This document shows, piece after piece, positions 8,813 through 19,200 of a stretch of 20,469 nt of DNA. Under the pieces are notes generated by a model that did no database searches, had not been told where the DNA came from, and saw nothing but the letters and a program-made list of their open reading frames with translations. Each line of letters opens with the position of its first letter. Position 1 is the first letter of the stretch. A program made the translations under genes and the position numbers. The stretch is from Entamoeba invadens IP1 (lineage: Eukaryota; Evosea; Mastigamoebida; Endamoebidae), in the NCBI RefSeq assembly GCF_000330505.1, contig NW_004191814.1, positions 70,172-90,640 on the forward strand, written 5' to 3'.

Positions 8813-9542
8813 ATGGAATATGAACCAGGTGAGGTGATTATATACGCATGTGTGGCAACAAAAGACAATATTCTTGCTGATTACGCTGAAGTTTCAATTC
8901 CCAAACTTGACAGTGTGTTACACGAAATTACAAAGAAAGTTGGCGACCAACCGACGTCTGTAATTCGCCAAGATAATTTAATAATACATGTACATTCCCA
9001 TATTCAAGAAACTTCACAGCTCATCACAATTGCTGTGACGGGTACGAATTTTCCAACCGATCGTTGTTTCGACTTTTTAGAGGACGTTTCCTCGTCTTTT
9101 GCAAAAATGTATGAACGTGGGCAATATGAACACTGTCTCGAACGCGCCTTCAATCCGACATTTTCCGTTCTTGTTAAACAGAAAATGAAACATGCCAATG
9201 ACAACAATACAATTACTGTGACTGTACTAGACAATCCACAGGGCGAAATAATTACTCGCACTAACGATGATATATCTATGCTCATTGATAACGACACGCG
9301 TCTTGACGAACTTCATGATCAAGCCAAAATGCTCCTCCAAACGACGATTGATAAAGAAAACGACTCGAAACTTCTTCGGCAAAGAACATTTTTGACCACA
9401 TCAAAAATGTTTTTTCTTCTGTTCATTCTCATCATTGTTTGTTATATGACAATTTATATCGCAACTAATTCATCGCAAGGTTGTCACCTTTTTGATCATA
9501 TGGGGCGCATGTGGCATAACGTTCGAGAAGTGCAGAAACTAA
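8813..9542 (+). CDS. Longin R-SNARE, VAMP7-like, with non-canonical zero layer
   Basis: Exons 8813-9436 and 9480-9542 give 228 residues. The N-terminus (EVIIYACVATKDNILADYAE) is a typical longin-domain start, and the longin fold covers about 1-120. A SNARE motif follows at about 140-195, with the register LIDNDTRLDELHDQAKMLL matching the synaptobrevin/VAMP7 segment LxxRxxxLxxL. The position that should be the central Arg is Asn160 (nt 9290-9292). A basic stretch (LLRQR) precedes the C-terminal anchor KMFFLLFILIIVVTFLIIW, which exists only after removal of intron 9437-9479; the last residues are FEKCRN. R-SNAREs of this type drive fusion in endosomal, lysosomal and secretory traffic. The gene is convergent with the Alba gene, 65 bp between stops. 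Family assignment is fairly sure; the 3' exon is inferred. Confidence 0.75.
9437..9479 (+). other. Spliceosomal intron in the SNARE gene (43 nt)
   Basis: The donor is GTTTGT and the acceptor GCAAG, with an ACTAAT close to the acceptor. It closely resembles the 44-nt intron at 1824-1867. Removal joins FLLFILII to VVTFLIIWGACG and ends the protein at TAA 9540-9542. Without it the frame stays open to 10021, antisense to the Alba gene, and the hydrophobic segment is interrupted. Confidence 0.65.
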
Positions 9543-9607
9543 ACAATTTAATATATATAGAAGTATTCTTTTGTAAGACCAAAAAACGAAGTCAAAAAGT
9601 GCATAAT

Positions 9608-10357
9608 TTACTTTTCATAATGTCCCTCATAACGGCCGTAATTGTTTCTGTCACCTCCATATCTTGGTCTGTCATATCTTTGATTTCTGTAACCCGAATT
9701 TCCACTTCTTGGATATGCAGAACCTTTGTATCGTCTTTCCTCTTGTGGTCTCTCTTCTCTTCTCTCTTCTTGCTGTCTCTCTTGTTTCTCCTCCTTTTGT
9801 GGCTTTTCTTCTTTCTCTTCTTTCTTCTCTGGTGCGTTTCTTCTGTCTTCTCTTCTATCGTTAAATCTTCGATTACCATTTCTGACGTAACCAGCTGTTC
9901 TTCTTGGTACACGTTTTGGTCTGTTCTTAAATACCTCAAGCTGATCATCAGAGAGTGGTGCAAAGTACTCTTCAGCTTTTACATTTTCGGGTTTTTGCAT
10001 ATAGAATGTAACCTCCACTGAAGTCATTAACTTGGGAATTTTGACTTCTTTCTTGTCAGCTTCACACACAAAGACGTTCTCTCCTCTGAAGAGGTCTGTC
10101 TTAACAACGGCATGATACGGTTTTGTGTGCTGAACAATCTCCATGATTCTCAGAGTTGATGTGGCTCCACGTCCGAGGCCTCTAACCACCACACATGGTT
10201 TATTTTTTGCCTCGAGAAGGTCACTAATTTCGTAAAGGATCTGAGCTATGTTTGGAAGCGCTCCAATATAGATTTTTCCATCGTCTTGTTTTTTGCGCTC
10301 TGGGCGTTGGAGGATGAATTGTCTATCTTCGGCCTTGTCTGCTGGTTTATCTGCCAT
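9608..10357 (-). CDS. Alba-domain nucleic-acid-binding protein with Arg/Glu and Arg/Gly-rich tail
   Basis: A 249-residue single-exon frame. An Alba domain spans about 28-122: IYIGALPNIAQILYEISDLL, then VVVRGLGRGATSTLRIMEIV at 57-76, which matches the beta-strand/glycine/helix core that binds nucleic acid, and EVTFYMQKP at the end. After a basic linker (RPKRVPRRTAGYVRNGNRR) comes a charged low-complexity block (about 168-209, Glu/Lys/Arg/Gln) and a Tyr/Arg/Gly-rich C-terminus (about 210-249) typical of RNA-binding proteins. Protist Alba proteins mostly act on mRNA stability and translation, some on chromatin; which applies here cannot be seen. The purine-rich coding strand makes the opposite strand open too, giving false antisense ORFs. 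It is convergent with the SNARE gene. Confidence 0.85.
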   Translation of the reverse strand: MADKPADKAEDRQFILQRPERKKQDDGKIYIGALPNIAQILYEISDLLEAKNKPCVVVRGLGRGATSTLRIMEIVQHTKPYHAVVKTDLFRGENVFVCEADKKEVKIPKLMTSVEVTFYMQKPENVKAEEYFAPLSDDQLEVFKNRPKRVPRRTAGYVRNGNRRFNDRREDRRNAPEKKEEKEEKPQKEEKQERQQEERREERPQEERRYKGSAYPRSGNSGYRNQRYDRPRYGGDRNNYGRYEGHYEK

Positions 10358-11438
10358 TGTGATTTGGATTTACAAGTTCTTCAAGTTCTTTATACTCTTT
10401 GATTTAGTAATGAGTAATTTATAATATATTTAAATAATTATATATAACTATGAATAGTTATTCGGACAATTCAAAACATTTTTGTTGTGAAAAAAACGGG
10501 CACTAAGTTTGGACAGTAACAGGAAAACGTCGAAATTTTTTGTATGAATTTTTAGATAAAAGATAAAAAAGTTGAAGTATGTCTTTAAATATTTTTTAAC
10601 TATTTTAATAGAAAAAAATATATGTTATCTGGAAATTTTAGATTAAAATTATTACATCTCTTTAAAAGTTTTCAAACATTGAAAAAATTGTTAACTTATT
10701 GAAAATATATAGTTTATTATTAATTATTTAATAGTTAAAAAATATATAAGTATTGTATTTGGTTATAAATTTAAAAACTCGAACGAAAACTATGATTATA
10801 ACACTTAATGAGTTTATAATCGTTTAATAAATTTTATAATTAAAAGCAATTAATTCAAACAATAACTGTTATAACTAAAATACAATTAATATATATATAT
10901 TATAAGAATTTAATAAAACTTTTTGTTATAGTAATATATTAAAAAACTATAATTGTTAATAACAAGTATTGCTATAAAATATAGAATTTGTTTTTTATTT
11001 TTATTTTTAGTCGGTGAATGTCGGAACAAATTTGTGAATTATTATTTTTGGAATATTTAAGGAAAATAATCGAAACACTCATTATTTTTCCTATTTTTTC
11101 AAATTCCTATTTTTTAGTTTTTATAATATAAAAATTAATAATGAATTACAAAAGGCAGAAAAATCACTTGACAAAGAAAAAAGGGATGACAAAATTCTAT
11201 TTTTAAATTTCAGAGTATTTTTTATTAAGGTTTGAGAACCATCATTAGGGGATTTTGTTTACATTTCTCGAATAAATTATTTCAGTTGTTTTACCATAAA
11301 CTCGGTTTTGCCATAAGTAGGAATTTGAGTAATAATTATAACGGTAATGCTTGACCTTAAAAAATTGAAAAATATTTTGAAAAAAAGCATAAAAAGAATT
11401 ATAATCCGATAAAAACTGTTGTTTTATACTCTATTTTT
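10358..11438. other. AT-rich intergenic DNA upstream of the Alba gene
   Basis: About 1.1 kb, extremely AT-rich from 10420 onward, with many TA runs. Apart from the putative TATA element at 10388-10396 no gene, RNA or repeat with clear structure was found. Confidence 0.5.
10388..10396 (-). promoter_or_regulatory. TATA-like element of the Alba gene
   Basis: AGTATAAAG on the minus strand lies 30 nt before the ATG at 10357. Position and sequence fit an Entamoeba core promoter, but the match is short. Confidence 0.35.
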
Positions 11439-11474
11439 AGACATGATATCGACCAATCTTGAGATATCATGTCT
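11439..11474. repeat. Perfect 12-bp inverted repeat with 12-nt loop
   Basis: AGACATGATATC at 11439-11450 is followed after 12 nt by its exact reverse complement at 11463-11474. The stem contains GATATC on both arms. It could be a hairpin, a protein-binding palindrome or the tip of a degraded element; nothing next to it decides between these. Confidence 0.7.
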
Positions 11475-11827
11475 CTTCAGTTCATAACCGAGTAATTGGA
11501 ATTTGAAATGTGTTCAAAACCCCCCAAAAAGTGGAGTGAAAAAAACACACCAAGATGGAGAGGATAATTATGAAAGTCACAGAAGAAATAAAACCCAAAG
11601 CAACAAAGAAGTCACAATTTACAGAAAAAATTGTTTAGAATGCGGGAAATGTTCTTTTGTGTTTTGTGAAGATTCATTATTCTTTAAATTGGCGTCGGGA
11701 AGAGAGCACGTTGAGGCGATTGTTTCTACTTTATAAAGTGAAAGTTTTGTGACATTAAGAGCACTTGCCGTGCTTTTAGAAACACACCAGAAGTCGTCCA
11801 ATTGAAGAGTTTAGTGCATTTTCTAAT

Positions 11828-12196
11828 ATGTTTTCAAATGCAGCAATCATTAAACGACTCTTTGCTCCGCCCGATGAAATAGCGACAGTTTCCGTATTTG
11901 ATTTGTAAAGGAAGAGTAAAAAAGCTTTTTTCTTCCATTGGAACTTCGGTGTTGGTCAGTCATATCAATGAATTGTTATAGCAAATCGAGTTTTCGGGAA
12001 ACTCATGGTAACACATTCCATTCTAAAAATTCAAATTGCCAGTATTTGTGACAACTTCCATGTATTATACCATGGAGATCACCAAGTCTACGGCAGTAAC
12101 ATTGACGCGATTAAATAGAGTCTCGAGCCTTTCAAACTCACAATTGGCGAATTGGAGGAGATCCAGAACTGAATTGTTCGAAAAGACGTTTATTAA
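11828..12196 (+). pseudogene. Decayed coding relic, unidentified
   Basis: In one frame (codons starting at 11828) the translation looks protein-like, for example IIKRLFAPPDEIATVSVFDL, SICDNFHVLYHGDHQVYGSN and LEPFKLTIGELEEIQN. It is cut by in-frame stops at 11906, 11969, 12116, 12170 and 12194. The stretch is richer in G and C than its surroundings, like the real genes here. I cannot name the family. An adjoining frame (11503-11736) with Cys-x-x-Cys-x-x-Cys may belong to the same dead gene. It could also be an intron-rich gene that I fail to assemble, but no GTTTGT donors sit at the breaks. Confidence 0.35.
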
Positions 12197-12488
12197 TCGA
12201 GTTCAGTTTCATTTTTTTTGTTTTTGGAAAAATAAAACGCTGTTTTTAGTCTTTGTCAAGTTATTTCTAATTATAAAAATAGAATGAGTGGTAATTCCCG
12301 AAAAAATAAACCTAAAACAGCTAATCAAAAATCATTATTAAGGCATTTTGGCCAATCATCTTTTTGTCAATCAATTTATTCTTTGTCAAGTAATTATTCT
12401 GCCTCCTGTATTGTTAATAAGACAACTGACTTTATATTTTTTGATTATACTTTTAATCATTGAATTTGGAATTTGGGCTGAAATATAT

Positions 12489-12699
12489 ACAGATCGAGTA
12501 TTTATGGGGTGCCAGAAACTTATTGGGTGCCAGAATTATTTTAAGACATGAAATGAGTTTGGCACCCATTTCATGTTAATTATTATCAAGAAAAAAAAAC
12601 AAATAAAAAACAAATAAAATAAAACCCGTATTTTTACATCAATCCTCTAATTTCTTGGCACCCATTTAGTTTCTGGCACCCATTAAATACTCTATCTGT
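12489..12699. mobile_element. Candidate MITE (211 bp) with about 45-bp inverted ends and GGGTGCCA repeats
   Basis: The left arm 12489-12533 and right arm 12654-12699 are near-perfect inverted copies; they share ACAGAT-x-GAGTATTTA, then GGGTGCCAGAAACT, then a second GGGTGCCA. The octamer GGGTGCCA occurs five times: plus strand 12507 and 12525, minus strand 12560-12567, 12656-12663 and 12674-12681. A second nested hairpin pairs ACATGAAATG (12546-12555) with CATTTCATGT (12567-12576). There is no ORF. The structure fits a miniature inverted-repeat transposable element; no clear target-site duplication is visible. Confidence 0.55.
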
Positions 12700-12713
12700 A
12701 AGATTACAGATGC

Positions 12714-13889
12714 AAGAAAAAGTGGTTGTCATAAAAAAAGTACATGTCGGAACGAAACTCCTATAGTTTTCTAAAACCCCTCAAGTCGTCAATTGATTGG
12801 TCGAAACCAGAAAAAAATATTTTATATTTAGAAACGACATTTTCGGATGACGATTGCAAGCCAACTCCACAAACGCGTTGTTGAAACTTGTTCTCCGATG
12901 TCACTTCTTGTGGTTTTACACGAGACGCAACTTGTTATGATCATGTATTGAACAGTTATAAACAAATGTAGTTTTTTATGGTTTTTATTTTTATATTTTG
13001 TTTTTGTTATAAATAAATGGACAACACTTTTTTGTCCATTTTTATATCCTACTTGTTCGGGATAATTAATTTCTTTGAAGTTTGAGGGGTTTAAGACAAA
13101 TCGATGGGTTTTTACCATACCTGTAGTTGTCACGAGTATAAAAAAGTTTTTTTATATATTCATTTTTAATAATTATAAATTGTTAGTTTTTTAACAAGCA
13201 AATTTACGGGAAGCCTGTGGTAGTTTGGATTGATTTTTCAGAAAGTGGGTGTCAAAATGATGAAAAATTTCAAAAAGACTATTTTTATATAAAAACAGAA
13301 AAACCACAAAAAGATTTTACTCATCTTCAAAATCAAAACCGACTGAACCTTGTCGTCATGATATAAAATGAACTGATGTTGGGGATGTGCAATGTATTAT
13401 GAATAAGTTGAGGATGCGTAAATCAAACAAGCAATAATCACGATTATCAAATTTGTGTATTTATAACGTTGAAACAAATAATTAATCATAAGGCATTCAT
13501 TGATAAACAACGTGTAATATGACGCTAAATTACAAATATGACATTTCGTTATGAAAACTGTTATTGTGTTCAAATTAACCAAACGTTTTGTTCTGATTAT
13601 TGTTTTCATTGTCTATATCTTTTACTGTTGTTGGGTTCACCAAAAAACACAAATATACGTCATTTAATAAGTCTTTTTCAAATACATAATTTTTATTATT
13701 GTTAAAAGTTTAAAATATTAACATTATTAACATTTGTTTAATGCCTTAAATAATAGCCTAAAACAAATTAGTTAATATTTATTATTTCATTTGATAATCG
13801 ACTTACTCAGTACACTGGAAGAATTTTTGAAAAAACAATCGATTTTTTTGTTTTTAATAACATTATTTTTATGACAACCACTTTTTCTT
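12714..13889. repeat. 24-bp exact inverted repeat bounding about 1.18 kb
   Basis: The sequence at 12714-12737 (core AAGTGGTTGTCATAAAAA) is the exact reverse complement of 13866-13889. A shorter nested pair, AAACCCCTCAA at 12774-12784 and its complement at 13082-13092, lies inside. The enclosed DNA holds no credible transposase; small minus-strand ORFs at 12828-13133 and 13397-13609 are unrecognised. It may be a non-autonomous element, or two inverted copies of a shorter repeat. Confidence 0.4.
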
Positions 13890-13911
13890 TGACAACCAAT
13901 AATTCTTCTAA

Positions 13912-14121
13912 AGTCTGTCTAAAAACGTTGTCCATTTGACAAAATTTTACACAAAAATATGTTGAAAAATTTAGGAATTAGGTAAAAACGATCAAATCCC
14001 GGTAAAAATTATGAAACGATGTTTTGGGATTTTTTCGAATTGTTTCCCGAAATATTCCAGTTTTGATGGTCCAAAAATGCCTGGACAACGTTGGAGAGCG
14101 GACAACGTTTTCAGACTGACT
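13912..14121. mobile_element. Candidate MITE (210 bp) with 22-bp inverted ends
   Basis: The left end 13912-13933 (AGTCTGTCTAAAAACGTTGT and onward) matches the inverse of 14100-14121 at 20 of 22 positions. An extra inverted copy of the inner part (TGGACAACGTT) lies at 14082-14092, so the right end carries a tandem GGACAACGTT. No ORF is inside. The length is close to that of the element at 12489-12699, but the ends are unrelated in sequence. Confidence 0.5.
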
Positions 14122-14911
14122 ATATCTGTATTTATTTACTAAGAAAAAACACGTCTAAATGCTTTTCAAATTTGATGTTTAACCACAAATAATAAAACTG
14201 AATTTCACATAAATGAATTATTTTATATTGGACACTTTATTGTGGTACAATGTTTAATCAAATTATAAATATTATAAATAGAATGTGTTTAATATTGAAT
14301 TGTAAAAAAATGGAAAAATAATATGTTAATGATAATTGAAGATTAGGTGTGTATAATGAACGTTTTCAAAAACAAAACATAATTGCAGACAATAAGGAAC
14401 GGTTGTCGGCTCTGATGTAACTATTTTTTGAATTGAACAAATTTCAACACAATATTGTTTACAACAAATATTAGTTTAACACAAAGTTTAAGCAAAAAAA
14501 AAAATAAATATTATAACAGCCTTTTGCACTTTCAAACTCCAGAACACGTCATTTAAACAATAAAGAAATAATTGTGTATAACGGCAAACATTTGATTTAT
14601 TAATAACTTCTAGTTATAAAAAGATGTATTTCAAAAGGTGTGATATCCGGTATGGTTTTCGGATTGCTTCTTATTAAATCATTAGCTACTAAGATTCAAC
14701 ATTACAAGAAATGCATTCAAAATACCGGGAAAGTACCCAAACCATTTAGACGTCGACTCCACGTCTTACTGATTTGTAGCAAAGCTTCTTTAATAAAAAC
14801 CCTAATAATTCTATTTTTCTATGAGCAACAGACAAAAAAACTGGAAGTTGTTTTATGTAAACCCTAAAATAATGAATATAAAGACCAAACTTCAATTTTA
14901 CTTTAGAGAAC
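14122..14911. other. Intergenic DNA upstream of the DnaJ gene
   Basis: AT-rich DNA holding the DnaJ promoter. A 71-codon frame from ATG 14652 ends at 14867, just before the DnaJ start, and its DNA is somewhat richer in G and C than the rest, but its translation has no recognisable domain; I do not call it a gene. Nothing else was identified. Confidence 0.45.
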
Positions 14912-16120
14912 ATGCCAAAGGAAACTGGGTTTTACGACGTTTTAGGCGTCTCAACCGACGCGACGCTTGAACAAATTAAGAAGGCGTATAAGAAGATGGC
15001 CATCAAGTACCATCCAGATAAAAATCCAGGCGATACAGTTGCCGAGGAAAATTTCAAAGAAGTTGCGGAGGCTTATGCGGTTCTCAGCGACTCTGACAAA
15101 CGTGAGGTGTATGATAAGTACGGCAAGAAAGGGTTAGAGGAAGGTGGAATGGGTGGTTTCGACATGAACGACATCTTTGCCCAATTTTTCCCTGGTATGG
15201 CAGGTATGGGTGGTTTTGAACAACGTTCAAGAGGTCCGCGCAAAGGCCAGACTGTCCAGAGCCCGCTCAAATGCTCTCTAGAGGATTTGTACAATGGAAA
15301 GACCTTCAAGAGAAAAATCAAACACGACGTTTTGTGTTCAAAGTGTAAGGGAAAGGGCACCAAGAGTGGAAAGGATGTGAAGAAGTGCCAGAGATGTGAT
15401 GGCAGAGGAAGTATTTATGTAATGATCAGACAAGGGATGTTTGCTATGCAAAGTGAGAAGGAATGCCCAGATTGTAGAGGACGTGGTGAACACGTTGACG
15501 AAAAGGATCGATGCCCGGTTTGCCGTGGAGCGAAAGTTGTCAACGAAGAGAAGATATTAGAAGTAATTGTACAACCTGGGACTAGAGAGCGAGAAGCAAT
15601 ATCGTTCCCAGGTGAGTCTGATCAAGCTCCAGGTATCATTCCTGGTGACATCGTTTTTGTTGTTTTGACGAATCCGCATAACGTTTATACACGAAAAGGG
15701 AACAACTTGTTGGTTGAAAAGTCTGTTGGACTTAATGAGGCGTTGACTGGTTTCTCCTTTACTTTGAAACAGTTGGACGGTAGAGAGTTATTCATTGAGT
15801 CCAAGGACATTATTGATCCCGAGTCATTCATGAGAGTCCCAGGGGAAGGTTTCCCAATCAAGCACCAATCTTCTCATGGCGATTTGTATATCTACTTTAC
15901 AGTCAAGATGCCCAGACTGCAAGAAATTTCAATGCACATCGACAAGTTGAAAGAGTTGTTACCAAAGACCCAAGTGGTACCCGAGAAAAAAGAGAGTTCC
16001 ACCGTATGTACACTCATTCCATCGAGCGCTCCAACTGAGGAAAGAGGTGGGTACAACAACAGGGACGATTCCGACGATGACGATGAAGGTCAATCCGGAG
16101 CTCAGTGCCAAACCCAATAA
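14912..16120 (+). CDS. Type I DnaJ/Hsp40 co-chaperone (DNAJA/Ydj1-like), probably farnesylated
   Basis: A 402-residue single-exon frame of normal length. The J domain at about 6-70 has the HPD motif at 34-36 (KYHPDKNPG), which stimulates Hsp70 ATPase. A short Gly/Phe/Met-rich stretch (about 77-102) follows. Four zinc-binding modules are present: CSKCKGKG at 142, CQRCDGRG at 159, CPDCRGRG at 185 and CPVCRGAK at 201. The substrate-binding C-terminal domains run to about 340 ([29 protein letters not shown]). The protein ends in an acidic tail and CQTQ, a CaaX box whose final Gln favours farnesylation, as in yeast Ydj1 and human DNAJA proteins. This points to a cytosolic chaperone that partly associates with membranes. 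It is convergent with the kinase gene, 100 bp between stops. Confidence 0.95.
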   Translation: MPKETGFYDVLGVSTDATLEQIKKAYKKMAIKYHPDKNPGDTVAEENFKEVAEAYAVLSDSDKREVYDKYGKKGLEEGGMGGFDMNDIFAQFFPGMAGMGGFEQRSRGPRKGQTVQSPLKCSLEDLYNGKTFKRKIKHDVLCSKCKGKGTKSGKDVKKCQRCDGRGSIYVMIRQGMFAMQSEKECPDCRGRGEHVDEKDRCPVCRGAKVVNEEKILEVIVQPGTREREAISFPGESDQAPGIIPGDIVFVVLTNPHNVYTRKGNNLLVEKSVGLNEALTGFSFTLKQLDGRELFIESKDIIDPESFMRVPGEGFPIKHQSSHGDLYIYFTVKMPRLQEISMHIDKLKELLPKTQVVPEKKESSTVCTLIPSSAPTEERGGYNNRDDSDDDDEGQSGAQCQTQ

Positions 16121-16220
16121 ATCAGAAGTTGTTACTGTAACATTACATGGCTTTTTAGTATTAAGTTATAGCTTTTTGTGTTTTTTAGATCGAACAGAAC
16201 AAATCAAAAGCTCTATATTA

Positions 16221-19200
16221 TTATTGCATCCACACTTGCGATAATTGTTCGACTATTGCAGTGATCGGGAGACGCTGAACTGGGTCATTCCCCCAACACG
16301 CTTCAATCACTTCTCTCATCTTCTTATTTTCTATTGTTCGAATACTTTCTGGGCGTTTTCCACTTGAAATGAACGAGGCAACATTCCATGGATACTTGAA
16401 CTCTTCTTTTGGGAACGCGTGTTCCCAAGTGATAGTCTCGAGCATCGTGATTGCAAATGAATATATATCCGCTGGTTCTTTGTAATAACTCCTATTCAGA
16501 ATTTCAGGCGCCATATAGACAGGAGTACCAATTCCTTTTGTGAAGGATATGTTCCCCATCATCACGTTGATGTTTCTCGACGTCCCGAAATCAGTCAATT
16601 TTGCAAGGACATTTTCATCGATGGTTAATGAAAGGACCAAGATATTGTCTGGTTTGATATCTCGATGTATAATTCTGTTGTTGTGTAAATACTCAATCCC
16701 CCTAGCAGCATCTAATAACATCTTCACTTTAACATTCATACCAATTTCATCTCTCTTTTGATGTCTCATTACATCTTGCAAACTCCCAAACTTCGCAAAC
16801 TCAGTGACCATACACCGCTTTTTAGGTATAAATACGGCACCAAAGAAGTTGATGATGTAATCGCTTCGGAACTTATCCAACATTTGAACTTCCTTCTCAA
16901 ACTCGTCACCATTCGATGAAAAGTTGGGAATGTCTTTGATCATCTTGATCGCAACCTTCTCGCCTCTGTAAATTCCTTCATACACAATCCCAAATGAGCC
17001 TTCACCCAATTTACGTAATTTCTGAATTTCTTGCGGGTCGAGGCGCGTCGAAATTTCAGTCGAAAAGTGGAAATTCAAGTCGACTTGGTCTATTTTAGCT
17101 TTTCTGAGTTCAAGGAAAGAAACTAGAATGGAAGAGGATACATCGCATGTGCACATTGGTTTCACCGCTAAGATGACCTCAACAGCCATTCCCTTATTGA
17201 TTGTGACTATCGACGGATTGATCTCAACAGTGAATTTCTCTTCTTCTTTTTGTGTGAATTGGACTTTGACGTTTCTTTTCCGGTCATTCCCAACTAGAAA
17301 TGTTTTTTGTGTTAATTTGTTCACTGGAATTTGGTACCCTTGGCTGGTGGCAATTTCAATGTCTGTTTCTGAACAAACCAACGGCGATTTAATTCCTCCA
17401 AATCGCGTGAATGTCAAGCCATACATCTTTGCATCAGTGATCTTAATACTATTGACAAGAAGCTCCTTCGCTTTTATTGTAGCTCTGTGCTGGAAGTACA
17501 TCAACAACAGAGCACATATAACGACAATAAACAATATGACAAAAAAGACTAATGGGACAACCAATGCAATTGTGATACCAGAAGAGTACTCACAACTGTT
17601 TCCAGAAGATGACACTCGATATGAAAATGAACACTTTGAACACGTCTGATATTCAGTAGAGTATGATACACACTTATTAATAGAAGTCCATACGATACAC
17701 GTATTGTTGGAATTCAACACAAATGTGGTCTTACACGTCTCACACGACCAACTATTACCACACCTTTGGCAGTTGTCCATACAAGGAACACACTTGTGAT
17801 ACAAATTTAAATAAAATCCAGTTTCACAAAGACTGCACCCATCACTAACAGACGATGAACAGTGGAGAAGCAACGAAGTGGGTTTGCACTTTGTTGTCGT
17901 TGTGCTTTCCAAGTCATAGTAATATCCTTTGTCTTTATTGCACGTTAAACAAAAAGTGGAGTTGGTGATACACTTCTCACACGCATCACTGCACCTTACA
18001 CAGTCACCATTATTCATGTAATATCCAGATTTACATACACTGCACTTATCGCCACTCGGTAAAAACAGTTCGCATGTCTCCATCAAATCACCAAGAGATA
18101 AACAAGTGTTGGTAGTAGTGTTGTAATAATATCCAAACTGACACGCCACACAATTGTTGGGTTGACTCACGCACATACGACACATTGGATTGCACGCTAC
18201 ACATCTACCGTTCTTGATATAGTATCCTGGTTTACATCGAACGCACCCCGTTGTACTTAAAATCAAACATTTTTCATCACTAATATTATTGGAACACACA
18301 ATGTCACCCAACGGACCGCGAACCATATTGGTTGTTAAGTCGCATTTCAAACAGTCATATTTCAAAGACGAAATACAATGCGGTGTTGGAATTGCCACAC
18401 AATTCATAGCAGCATCCAATTGATACCCAAATTGGCATCTAATGCACGTCGAAGTTTTTGAATCGATGACCTCGCAATTGTGATCGCTTGGTGAAACACA
18501 CTTTTTATCGGACAACAAATATTCATTTTTACAAAGAAGACATAGTGTGTCGTCATTTTCGCTATACAAAACACAGTTTTTATCAGACTTTTCTATACAA
18601 ACCCCACGTGAAAGATAATACCCATCCTCACATAAATTGCACCAGTTTGTCTGTGGGTCTGCGCAATGAAGAATATTTTCGCATGTGCCGTTTTGTAAAA
18701 CATAGCCCGAGGCACACACTTCACATATTGTAGAATTTTGACAATATCCACATCTCTTGTCTTCAGTACAAAGCAAGCAAACTTGAGGAGATGAGTGGCC
18801 CAAATAATAAAACATGTCACACTTTTTGCAACTGCCATATAAAGTGATTTCACAATTTCCGTCATCACTTTTTGTTTGATCTTTAGTTGTAACAATAGGT
18901 TGAATACATGATATTACCCCATTTACTTCTTTCAACACAGAACAAGTCGAGTTTCTTTCGAAATCAAGACACACTCCAGATGTGACAATAGAACTTGAAC
19001 ATTCGACACAACCATATCCACGACGGTATGCGTTACATTTTTGATGTTGAGAGTATGTCACTTTCTCAAAGTTTCTTGCTGTAAATTTGATAGTGTCTGC
19101 ATACGGACAGTTGTCTGTAGTTGTGCATCCCACACACCCTCTTTGACAATGAATTCGAACGCCCTTTTCATCAATCATTTCTGTTGTTTCAATACATTTC

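Noticed and set aside
9592..9963. Minus-strand 123-residue Glu/Lys/Arg-rich frame overlapping the Alba gene
   Set aside because: It is another frame of the purine-rich Alba tail; the Alba frame has the recognisable domain.
8813..10021. Unspliced 402-residue plus-strand frame covering the SNARE gene and beyond
   Set aside because: The part after about 9436 is antisense to the Alba gene, low in complexity and has no membrane-anchor logic; a 43-nt intron explains the gene better.
12828..13133. Minus-strand 101-codon frame inside the 24-bp inverted repeat
   Set aside because: No recognisable domain; not a transposase by any motif I can see.
13397..13609. Minus-strand 70-codon frame with a hydrophobic C-terminus
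   Set aside because: The hydrophobic end could be a tail anchor, but AT-rich DNA gives such Ile-rich stretches by chance and no other gene signal is present.
14462..14468. CAACAAA, the encystation motif described in E. invadens, upstream of the DnaJ gene (also minus strand at 10491-10497 upstream of Alba)
   Set aside because: A 7-mer is expected by chance several times in 20 kb of A-rich DNA, and it is also found inside coding regions here.
14652..14867. 71-codon plus-strand frame just upstream of the DnaJ gene
   Set aside because: Coding-like base composition but no domain, no signal peptide of clear form, and it ends 44 bp before the DnaJ start, inside its promoter region.
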